Below are positions 34,112 through 41,622 of a stretch of DNA of 64,000 nt, piece after piece. Location of the stretch: assembly GCF_042665545.1 (NCBI RefSeq), contig NZ_JBHTCM010000010.1, positions 868,001-932,000 of the forward strand, written 5' to 3'. Source of the stretch: Rhodocista pekingensis (GTDB lineage Bacteria > Pseudomonadota > Alphaproteobacteria > Azospirillales > Azospirillaceae). Under the pieces are notes generated by a model, which ran no database searches, was not told the origin of the DNA, and saw only the letters and a program-made list of their open reading frames with translations. Every line of letters starts with the position of its first letter. Position 1 is the first letter of the stretch. The position numbers and the translations under genes are program-made.

Positions 34112-34698
34112 TACTCCGCCGGGCCGCCGCGGCTGGGCCGGCCCCGGCGGGGGTGGAGTTCGTCATAGAGCAGGGCCATCTCCACCATCTCCTCCGTCAG
34201 ACCGGGGAAGGCGGCAAGCACGGCCCGGCGGTCGGCGCCGTCGCGCACCAGGACGGCCACCTGACGCACGGGCACACGGGTCCCGCGGAAGACCGGCGCC
34301 CCGGTGCGGCCATCGGCCCGCGCCACGACGATCAGCTCGCGCAGCCGGCGCAGCCGGTCGATCCGGTCCTGCACCGTGCGGGCCAGCTCGCGCAGCCGGA
34401 CCCGGGTGACGACGAAATCGTCCGCGACCTCCACATCCGCAATGTCGGCCAGACTGCGCGCCTCGCGCAGGGTCCGCTGCACGGCCTGCTGCGCCGCCTC
34501 CTTCAGGTGGGCGGGATAGGATTTGAGCGCCTCGCGCACGGCGATGATGACGGTGCGGACGATGTCCAGCTCGCGCCGGCGCGGCGCACTGGCCACGCTT
34601 TCCACCGCATGCTCGTCGAACGCCTTGGCGATGTGCTCATGGCTGACGCCGGAGACGAAGGCCGCCTCGCGCACCGTCAACCTCACCGTGGGCAGCAT
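34111..34698 (-). CDS. DUF433-domain protein, antitoxin-like
   Basis: The 195-residue protein has an N-terminal helix-turn-helix-like part (LTVREAAFVSGVSHEHIAKAF). A C-terminal DUF433 domain (GAPVFRGTRVPVRQVAVLVRDG, FPGLTEEMVEMALLYDELHP) follows, the two joined by an Arg-rich helical middle. DUF433 proteins often act as antitoxins of PIN-like (DUF5615) toxins encoded directly downstream. Downstream here is the IS remnant, and no toxin gene is seen. The stop TAG spans the IS end and target TA, though removing the IS would still give TAG. Confidence 0.78.
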   Translation of the reverse strand: MLPTVRLTVREAAFVSGVSHEHIAKAFDEHAVESVASAPRRRELDIVRTVIIAVREALKSYPAHLKEAAQQAVQRTLREARSLADIADVEVADDFVVTRVRLRELARTVQDRIDRLRRLRELIVVARADGRTGAPVFRGTRVPVRQVAVLVRDGADRRAVLAAFPGLTEEMVEMALLYDELHPRRGRPSRGGPAE

Positions 34699-34796
34699 GG
34701 CCTCCCCCGACGCCTTGCCGTCTTTCTGGAGGACCAGTTAACCCAGGGCGGGGGTCGGGCTTGAAGCGGGCGGATTGCCGCGCCGGCGGCGGCGGG

Positions 34797-35921
<1,125 letters not shown>

Positions 35922-36021
35922 GCGTCCCCCTTTGAGCACTGGCCCCGGATGGAAGACCCCGGGGCCGTTCCGGGCGGTCGCCCACCGCTTCCCCGGAGGC
36001 GGAGAAGCGGAATTGGCGTGA

Positions 36022-36048
36022 TCGGCGACCGAGTGGCGAGAACCGCCA
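36022..36048. promoter_or_regulatory. Candidate PspF enhancer sites
   Basis: Two short inverted repeats lie together: TCGG-CGA-CCGA and TGGCG-AGAAC-CGCCA. They are about 100-125 bases upstream of the sigma54 promoter, a normal distance for enhancer sites. Confidence 0.4.
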
Positions 36049-36145
36049 AGGAATGGTCCGGATGCTAAACCCGGCCGCCGGGACGGTCAAGACCGATCGC
36101 GGTATCCGCCTTGATTCCCAAGGATTTCCGGCGGCCGGGGGGAGT

Positions 36146-36161
36146 TGGCATGGCGCTTGCT
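36146..36161 (+). promoter_or_regulatory. Sigma54 (-24/-12) promoter of the psp operon
   Basis: TGGCATGGCGCTTGCT matches TGGCAYR-N4-TTGCW, with GG and GC 12 bases apart. It lies 53 bases upstream of the first psp gene and faces it. With PspF divergent, this is a regular PspF-controlled promoter. Confidence 0.9.
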
Positions 36162-36213
36162 GATATGTCCCCGACCGGAAGCAGACGTTCTCTCACGAAG
36201 GGGGACAGTGACG

Positions 36214-36432
36214 ATGACAGACCAGACCTTCCAGACCGGACACCTCCCACGGACGGAGACGTTCGGTCGGGAAATCCGGTGCGAGCGCGCCCCGGCCACG
36301 GGCTTCTTCGCCCGGCCGACCGACGGTGTGCTGCGGACCCTCTACGAGGATTTCCGCGCCGTGCCGGTGGAGGCCTGGATCATCCTTGCGGTCGCCACCG
36401 TGATGAGCAACCTTTTCATCGCCCTTGCCTGA
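36214..36432 (+). CDS. Small membrane protein, first gene of the psp operon
   Basis: The 72-residue protein has a hydrophilic N-terminal half and one transmembrane segment near the C-terminus (AWIILAVATVMSNLFIALA). No known family is recognised. AGGGGGA precedes the ATG. It lies 15 bases before pspA and directly behind the sigma54 promoter, so it is made together with PspA on envelope stress. Confidence 0.75.
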   Translation: MTDQTFQTGHLPRTETFGREIRCERAPATGFFARPTDGVLRTLYEDFRAVPVEAWIILAVATVMSNLFIALA

Positions 36433-36446
36433 AGGAGACCCGTGAC

Positions 36447-37121
36447 ATGGGCATCTTTTCCCGTCTCGGCGACATCGTGAATTCCAACATCAACTCCATC
36501 CTGGATCGCGCCGAAGATCCGGAGAAGCTGATCCGCCTGATCATCCAGGAGATGGAGGACACCCTCGTCGAGGTGCGTTCCTCCGCCGTGAAGACCGTCG
36601 CGGAGAAGAAGGAGCTGGAGCGCAAGCTGGCCGACCTGCGGCGCGAGTCGGAGGACTGGCAGCGCAAGGCCGAGTTCGCCCTGAGCAAGGACCGCGACGA
36701 CCTGGCCAAGGGGGCCCTGGTCGCCAAGGCCAAGCTGGCCGAGGCCGCCGAGTCCATGGCGACGGAGCTGGCCCGGCTGGACGAGGCCCTGTCCAAGACC
36801 AACGAGGACATCGGGCAGCTTCAGCAGAAGCTGGCCGACGCCAAGGCCCGCGAGAAGGCCCTGGTCGCCCGCCACAAGACGGCGACGAACCAGCTCAAGG
36901 TCCGCACCCAGCTCTATGACAACCGCATCACCGACGCCTTCACCCGCTTCGAGCAGGTCGAGCGCAATCTCGACGTGCTGGAGGGCAAGGCCGAAGTGAT
37001 GGCGATGGGCCAGAAGAAGAGCCTGGCCGACGAGATCGCGGAACTCGAAGCCGACTCCAAGGTCGAGTCGGAGCTGCAAGCGCTGAAGGCGAGGCTGGCG
37101 GCGAAGACCCAACCGGAGTAA
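36447..37121 (+). CDS. pspA: Phage shock protein A
   Basis: The 224-residue protein is a PspA/IM30 (ESCRT-III-like) coiled coil. MGIFSRLGDIVNSNINSILDRAEDPEKLI carries the amphipathic helix and the ED-P signature. Long helices follow with AKLAEAAESMATELARLDEAL. PspA inhibits PspF when the membrane is healthy and oligomerises on damaged membranes. GAAGGAGA lies upstream of the ATG. Confidence 0.97.
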   Translation: MGIFSRLGDIVNSNINSILDRAEDPEKLIRLIIQEMEDTLVEVRSSAVKTVAEKKELERKLADLRRESEDWQRKAEFALSKDRDDLAKGALVAKAKLAEAAESMATELARLDEALSKTNEDIGQLQQKLADAKAREKALVARHKTATNQLKVRTQLYDNRITDAFTRFEQVERNLDVLEGKAEVMAMGQKKSLADEIAELEADSKVESELQALKARLAAKTQPE

Positions 37122-37157
37122 TTGGCGTGGCGGGTTCGACCCAAGAGGGGGCTCAAG

Positions 37158-37388
37158 ATGCCTGAAGGCGCATTTGTCGTGGCGGTGGCGTTCCTGACCA
37201 TCGTCGCCCCGATCTGGATCATCTTCCACTACGTCACCAAGTGGCGCATCGCCAAGACGCTCTCGGCCGACGACGAGAAGATGCTGGCCGATCTCTGGCA
37301 CAGCGCGGCGCAGATGGAGGACCGGATCCGGTCGCTGGAGAAGATCCTCGATGCCGAGGCACCGGGCTGGAGGGCCAAGGCACCATGA
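37158..37388 (+). CDS. pspB: Phage shock protein B
   Basis: The 76-residue protein has one N-terminal transmembrane helix (FVVAVAFLTIVAPIWIIFHY) and a C-terminal amphipathic coil ending in RIRSLEKILDAEAPGWRAK. This is the PspB pattern; PspB with PspC senses stress and frees PspF from PspA. The start at 37158 gives the family length. Its stop overlaps the pspC start by ATGA. Confidence 0.93.
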   Translation: MPEGAFVVAVAFLTIVAPIWIIFHYVTKWRIAKTLSADDEKMLADLWHSAAQMEDRIRSLEKILDAEAPGWRAKAP

Positions 37389-38089
37389 GCGATCCTTATG
37401 ACAGGGGTGGCGGCCCGCCGCCCTTCCGCAAGCACCGCTACAGCAGCATGCGCGGCCGTGGCGGCCGCCCGGGGTTCGACTGGGAGCGCGATCTCCTGGG
37501 CAAGGACCCCGGGCAGAGCTGGAGCGAGTATCTCGGTCTGGGCGGCGTCGGGGCGTCCCGGGGGGGCAAGGACCCGTGGACGGATCAGTGGACAGGCAAC
37601 CGGGGGGCGGGAACGGGCCCCGACCCCGGTGTCGATCCCCGCGACGCGGCCCGCCACCCGGCCAGGGAGGGGGCTTCCATGCCACAGATGGACCCGATGT
37701 TCCGGTCGCCCAACCCGCACCGGCTCTACCGCAACACCAAGGACGGCAAGCTGGCCGGCGTCTGCGCCGGGATTTCCGACTACATCAATGTCGATGCCTG
37801 GATCGTCCGGCTGGGACTGCTGCTGGGCCTGCCCTTCTTCTTCTTCCCGATCGTGGCCGGCTATGTCGTGCTCTGGGTCGTGCTGAAGGAGCGGCCGTCC
37901 CACCTCTATGAAAGCCAGGAGGAGGAGCGGTTCTGGCGCTCGGTCACGACCCGGCCCGACCAGACCCTGGCGGGGCTGAAGACCAAGTTCCGCGAGCTGG
38001 ACCGGCAGATCGGCAGCATGGAGACCTATGTGGCCTCCCGCGAGTACGATCTGCACCGCCAGTTCAGGGACCTCGAAAAGAAGAAGTGA
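37385..38089 (+). CDS. pspC: PspC-domain membrane protein
   Basis: The 234-residue protein has a PspC domain at about residues 110-170: RLYRNTKDGKLAGVCAGIS, YINVDAWIVRLGLLLGLPFFFF, then PIVAGYVVLWVVL. A long Gly/Arg/Pro-rich N-terminal extension (residues 1-95), not found in E. coli PspC, precedes it. A helical tail ends in EYDLHRQFRDLEKK. That tail resembles the end of the next small protein (EYQLDREIGRL). Confidence 0.93.
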   Translation: MSDPYDRGGGPPPFRKHRYSSMRGRGGRPGFDWERDLLGKDPGQSWSEYLGLGGVGASRGGKDPWTDQWTGNRGAGTGPDPGVDPRDAARHPAREGASMPQMDPMFRSPNPHRLYRNTKDGKLAGVCAGISDYINVDAWIVRLGLLLGLPFFFFPIVAGYVVLWVVLKERPSHLYESQEEERFWRSVTTRPDQTLAGLKTKFRELDRQIGSMETYVASREYDLHRQFRDLEKKK

Positions 38090-38118
38090 CGCGGGTTCCG
38101 CCCGCGGATGGAGGGGCC

Positions 38119-38361
38119 ATGACCACCGGACATCTGATCGCGATCGTCGCCCTGCTGATCCCCATCGTGAGCATCGTCACGTCGCACATGCGGCGCTGGC
38201 AGAAACTGGAGATCAAGGCGGCACAGCGCGAGGTCGAGCTGCGCCGCCGCTTCCGGGTGTTCGACGAGCTGGAGCGCCGCGTGGCCGACATCGAACGCCA
38301 CGTCACCAGCAAGGAGTACCAGCTCGACCGCGAGATCGGCCGTCTGGCCGGGCGCCCCTGA
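38119..38361 (+). CDS. PspB-like small membrane protein, second copy
   Basis: The 80-residue protein has an N-terminal transmembrane helix (HLIAIVALLIPIVSIVTSHM) followed by a charged amphipathic helix with LERRVADIERHVTSKEYQLD. Topology and size match PspB; the tail also resembles the C-terminus of PspC. GAGGGG precedes the ATG. It follows pspC by 29 bases and is likely part of the psp operon. Confidence 0.8.
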   Translation: MTTGHLIAIVALLIPIVSIVTSHMRRWQKLEIKAAQREVELRRRFRVFDELERRVADIERHVTSKEYQLDREIGRLAGRP

Positions 38362-38448
38362 GCCGGCCTCCCTGAAGTGGCCCCCCGGGCCGGGCGCCCC
38401 CGATCCTCATTCCCCACACCCCCGACCTGATGCCTGACGGAGTCCGAC

Positions 38449-38670
38449 ATGTTGAGCGGTGGTCAACTCGTTGCACTGTTCGCCCTGGCGATCCCCATCG
38501 TCGCCATCGTCATGAACCACATGACCGGCTGGCGGAAGGCGAAGGCCCAGGGCCTGTCCGAAGGGGCGGCAGCCGAGCTTGCCGCCCGCGCCAGCGGCCT
38601 GGAAGAGCGGGTCGGGCAGCTTGAACGCATCCTGGACGCCGAAAGCCCCGGCTGGCGGGCGCGGCACTGA
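38449..38670 (+). CDS. PspB-like small membrane protein, third copy
   Basis: The 73-residue protein has a transmembrane helix (LVALFALAIPIVAIVMNHM) much like that of its upstream neighbour. It ends in VGQLERILDAESPGWRARH, almost identical to the PspB end (SLEKILDAEAPGWRAK). It is therefore a paralogue of pspB. It closes the psp locus. Confidence 0.85.
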   Translation: MLSGGQLVALFALAIPIVAIVMNHMTGWRKAKAQGLSEGAAAELAARASGLEERVGQLERILDAESPGWRARH

Positions 38671-38760
38671 CACCCGCCCCCGGCGTGGGCGCGCTGCGCG
38701 GGCGCCCCGCATGGACTCCCCCCGTCAGACCCGGACCCGGGACTTCAGCGGTTCTGGGCT

Positions 38761-39195
38761 TCAGCGGATCGGCGAGGCCAGCGCCCAGGTCACCCCGAAC
38801 GGGTCGCGGAGCTGTCCGTAACGGTCGCCCCAGACCATGTCCTGAAGCGGCATCACCTCCGTCATCCCCGCCCCCACGGCGCGGTCCCACCAGACCTGCA
38901 CATCGTCCACGGCGAGCAGCAGGGTGAAGCCCTGGGCCGGCTGCTGCGGGTAGCCCTGCTCCGGATAGGGATCGCTCAGCATGACCGAGCCGCCGTTGAT
39001 CAGCATGTGGACATGCATGGTCCGGCCCTTCTGATCGGCGGCCCGGATGGCCCGCTGTTCCGCCCCCAGGGCGCGGCCGTAGAAGGCGGCCGCCTCGATG
39101 GCGCCGTCCACCTGGAGATAGGGAACCACCCCGCCTTCGATGGCCGGCCGGTCCTCCGGCGCGGGGGTCTGCACGGCGTTGGCCTGCGCGTTCAT
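38761..39195 (-). CDS. VOC-superfamily (PhnB/glyoxalase-like) protein
   Basis: The 144-residue protein has the PhnB-type pattern VVPYLQVDGAIEAAAFYGRAL, HVHMLINGGSVMLSD, GFTLLLAVDDVQVWWDRAV and GDRYGQLRDPFGVTWAL. The VOC fold usually binds a metal, but this subgroup has no assigned reaction. The ATG at 39195 follows GGAGAG. It is convergent with the psp operon. Confidence 0.85.
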   Translation of the reverse strand: MNAQANAVQTPAPEDRPAIEGGVVPYLQVDGAIEAAAFYGRALGAEQRAIRAADQKGRTMHVHMLINGGSVMLSDPYPEQGYPQQPAQGFTLLLAVDDVQVWWDRAVGAGMTEVMPLQDMVWGDRYGQLRDPFGVTWALASPIR

Positions 39196-39341
39196 CTCTC
39201 GCTCTCCTCCCATGCCGCGGCACAGCCCCGCGGCCCACGCGGGAAACGCCGCCGGCCCCTGCTGCGTTCCGGCGGGAGCGGGAAAGGAACGTCGCTCGGG
39301 ATGAGAGCCCATACACCGGGTCGCGCTGAGGCGAACAGGGC

Positions 39342-39542
39342 GTGAAACGAACGGGCGGCCAGGGCACCGCGAAGGTCGAGAGCATGCGGGTGCAGGGCCG
39401 GGCCAGCGGCACCATCGAGGTGTCGGGCACCCTCTCCATCGGGGAGACGGGTCTGGTGGACGGCACCGTCCGCTACGGCCGCATCAGCATCGCCGACGGC
39501 GGCAGCGTCACCGGCACCCTGCAATCGGGCCCGGCGCAGTAA
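39342..39542 (+). CDS. Minimal bactofilin-like protein
   Basis: The 66-residue protein repeats the bactofilin beta-helix pattern: RVQGRASGTIEVSGTLSIG, then TGLVDGTVRYGRISIADGGSVTGTL. Usual bactofilins have 100-200 residues, so this holds only about three helix turns. A GTG at 39342 is the likely start, an ATG at 39384 the alternative. It could polymerise into filaments or be a gene remnant. A strong terminator follows. Confidence 0.6.
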   Translation: MKRTGGQGTAKVESMRVQGRASGTIEVSGTLSIGETGLVDGTVRYGRISIADGGSVTGTLQSGPAQ

Positions 39543-39613
39543 GGACCGCCCGCGCGGCGGCCGCCCCTGAGGGGAGCGGCCGTCGGAAGCATAGCGCAGG
39601 CGTGGAACAGCAG

Positions 39614-39660
39614 AAGCGGACGGCGCCGGGCACTCCCGGCAGCCGTCCGCTTTTCTGTTT
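39614..39660 (+). terminator. Strong intrinsic terminator
   Basis: GCGGACGGC...CCGGG and CCCGG...GCCGTCCGC form a long stem with a CACT loop, followed by TTTTCTGTTTT. It insulates the AT-rich gene from upstream transcription. Confidence 0.9.
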
Positions 39661-39735
39661 TCGGGGGGACGAGATAGCAGACCCGGACCGGGTTCATCAG
39701 ATAGGAACCAGCCGCGCAGAGCACGACGAGGAGGT

Positions 39736-39763
39736 TTGGCGCTCTTCGCATTATCGGTATATT
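39736..39763 (+). promoter_or_regulatory. Candidate promoter of the AT-rich orphan gene
   Basis: TTGGCG, 16 bases, TATATT, at the start of the low-GC stretch. It predicts a leader of about 90 bases. Confidence 0.55.
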
Positions 39764-39862
39764 TTCCTGAAATTTACGCTCAATTAACTTGTCGACATAC
39801 TAAGATTCGCCCAAAATAGGTTACCGCTTTTGCCAGAAACCCAAGGAGCAAGGGGGAGTGCC

Positions 39863-41320
39863 ATGTTACCTTTTGCAACCGAATTTCCAATTTCGAACAA
39901 AATTAACCGTGAAATCTTCGTGAACGAGGCAATTACGTGGCTCCAAGGAATAAAAGGAAGCACTGTACTGAGCTCTAATTCCGAACAAGATTTTGATATA
40001 GAAAACGCCACTATCCGCTCCAATTCTGGAGAAGAGTTTCGGCTTCGTGAGTTAAAAATTGAAAACTCTTGGGAGGCTATCGGTTTTCGTCACGACAACC
40101 CAGATAACCTGGGCAGAGTGTGGAGAACTGAGGCTGTTCTAAAACGACGCGCATCAATAGATAGTCAGCATCTCGTCCGCATTAGAACCCAGTGTATTGC
40201 CAGGACACCGGATGCCCATCTAGAAATCCCACGAAAGCCATACTTCATAAAAACCTTGATAAAAAACAATTTTGGCGGAATGGATCTAAATTTAAAAATT
40301 ACCGATTCTCCAATCTGGCTTGATGAATCAGAGGAATGCATTGAAACAGCTCGCGCAGCAACGCTAGGTGCCGCAACTGAATTTTTGCCTGTTGTTTATA
40401 TATCAGCAAAAAATGACGGGGGATGGCTTCTCAATGAAAAAGAGATTGAAAGATTAGCATTTGATCTAGGCGGAGTGGCTCATGTTTTGGTTGAACCAAG
40501 TCGCATGTTTTCATTTCTCCTGCGAGACAAATGCGAAGGGCAAAATTACTACGGCGGAGCAGTTGGTATTATTATACCTGGTAAGGGAACAATTCGACGC
40601 CTCCTTGGCGGGTGGCAGTTTCAGAATTCCGGTGAACTATCAAATTCTATCAAAAGGACAGTAATAGATCTACGTGGGCGCATGCCTGCGATTGGTTGGG
40701 ATTGGACAGAGCTGCAAGAGCAAACTCTTCGCTTGCAGCGCGACCGCGATCGACATCGCCTTACCGCCGAGGAAAGTGAACGTTTATACGAGGAAGAAAT
40801 AGAAAACTTGAAGGATGAAATTTTAGAACTGAGGCAGCAAATAGAAGCTTGCCAAATCCCCGAGATTTCAAGCGCCGACCAAAACCCTATTACATCGGAC
40901 AATATTGTACGCATATTAGGGCCGGAAATATACAATGGCGAGATAATGGACAGACTAAGATTTCTCGCAAGGGTCACGCAAAATTCTAATTCATCTATAG
41001 ATATTGACGATCGATCAAAGATAATATTCAAAATACTACTAGAAAGAATTTCCACCTCTCCGGCGCTTGATGAACTTAGGCAGGATCTTGATCGCGCAAC
41101 AAAAAATCCCAAGAGGGTATCTGATGAATTGACGTCACTGCTTAGTCGTCATGGCTATAGAAAGAAAAACGAGAACAAGCATATAAGAATGGAGGCGGCC
41201 GATCAATTTGAGGGGCTCGCCTCCATTACAGTTCCAAAAACACCCAGCGACACCAGAGGTCTGACGAATCTCCGAAAAGAGATCGAACGGAAACTTGGAA
41301 TTACAAGACTACACGATTAG
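39863..41320 (+). CDS. AT-rich orphan protein with coiled coil and HicA-like C-terminus
   Basis: The 485-residue protein is encoded in DNA of roughly 43% GC by eye, against about 70% around it, so it was clearly acquired. Residues 1-270 are a globular part with VVYISAKNDGGWLLNE and LAFDLGGVAHVLVEPSRMF, then YYGGAVGIIIPGKG. Residues about 282-329 are a charged coiled coil. Residues about 426-485 read LLSRHGYRKKN, KHIRM (His440), SITVPKTPSDTRGL and LRKEIERKLGI. This matches the order of HicA/YcfA toxins: helix, GSH-like His strand, TVP strand, final helix. GGGGGAG precedes the ATG. RNase activity and a defence role are inference; no family is named. Confidence 0.85.
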   Translation: MLPFATEFPISNKINREIFVNEAITWLQGIKGSTVLSSNSEQDFDIENATIRSNSGEEFRLRELKIENSWEAIGFRHDNPDNLGRVWRTEAVLKRRASIDSQHLVRIRTQCIARTPDAHLEIPRKPYFIKTLIKNNFGGMDLNLKITDSPIWLDESEECIETARAATLGAATEFLPVVYISAKNDGGWLLNEKEIERLAFDLGGVAHVLVEPSRMFSFLLRDKCEGQNYYGGAVGIIIPGKGTIRRLLGGWQFQNSGELSNSIKRTVIDLRGRMPAIGWDWTELQEQTLRLQRDRDRHRLTAEESERLYEEEIENLKDEILELRQQIEACQIPEISSADQNPITSDNIVRILGPEIYNGEIMDRLRFLARVTQNSNSSIDIDDRSKIIFKILLERISTSPALDELRQDLDRATKNPKRVSDELTSLLSRHGYRKKNENKHIRMEAADQFEGLASITVPKTPSDTRGLTNLRKEIERKLGITRLHD

Positions 41321-41622
41321 ATGTCCGTCAGAAGCAGACGAACCCGCATCCCGCCTGAACCGCCCCACCGCCCTGCGGACGGGGCGGGCGGTGTCCGGGT
41401 GTGGAATTGCGGGGGCGGGCGGGGCTGCCTACACTCAAGGAGAACCCGGCAGCGAACCGGGCGGCGGCGGGCGGTGTCCCGTCGGCCATGAAGCAGAAGC
41501 AGAAACACAGAAACAAAAACAGAAACAAAAACAGAACCAGAAGCGGACCGCCGGGCACGATCCCGGGACGTAATCCCGGGCACGGCTGAGAGTGGGACGC
41601 ACGACCACGAGGGAGGTCGCCC
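41321..41622. other. Spacer with purine-rich repeat and inverted repeat before the ligase gene
   Basis: These 302 bases return to high GC. They include an A/G-rich stretch at 41491-41545 with AAACAAAAACAG repeated, and a perfect inverted repeat CCCGGGA-CGTAA-TCCCGGG at 41562-41580. GGGAGG precedes the ATG at 41623. No gene is seen. Confidence 0.55.
41491..41545. repeat. Purine-rich simple repeat
   Basis: Fifty-five bases almost without T, built from AAGCAG and AAACAAAAACAG units, stand out in this GC-rich genome. Possibly an mRNA leader element of the downstream gene or slippage repeat. Confidence 0.6.

Larger units (their letters stand above)
39543..39862. other. Spacer with terminator and promoter before the AT-rich gene
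   Basis: These 320 bases include a GGCCGC/GCGGCC hairpin, the strong terminator at 39614-39660 and, from about 39,735, a sudden fall in GC content with a promoter at 39736-39763. The composition change marks the left edge of the AT-rich insert. Confidence 0.6.

Noticed and set aside
39735..41330. AT-rich segment as a prophage or integrative element
   Set aside because: Only one gene lies in it, with no integrase, no phage genes and no visible flanking repeats; treated as a single-gene acquisition.
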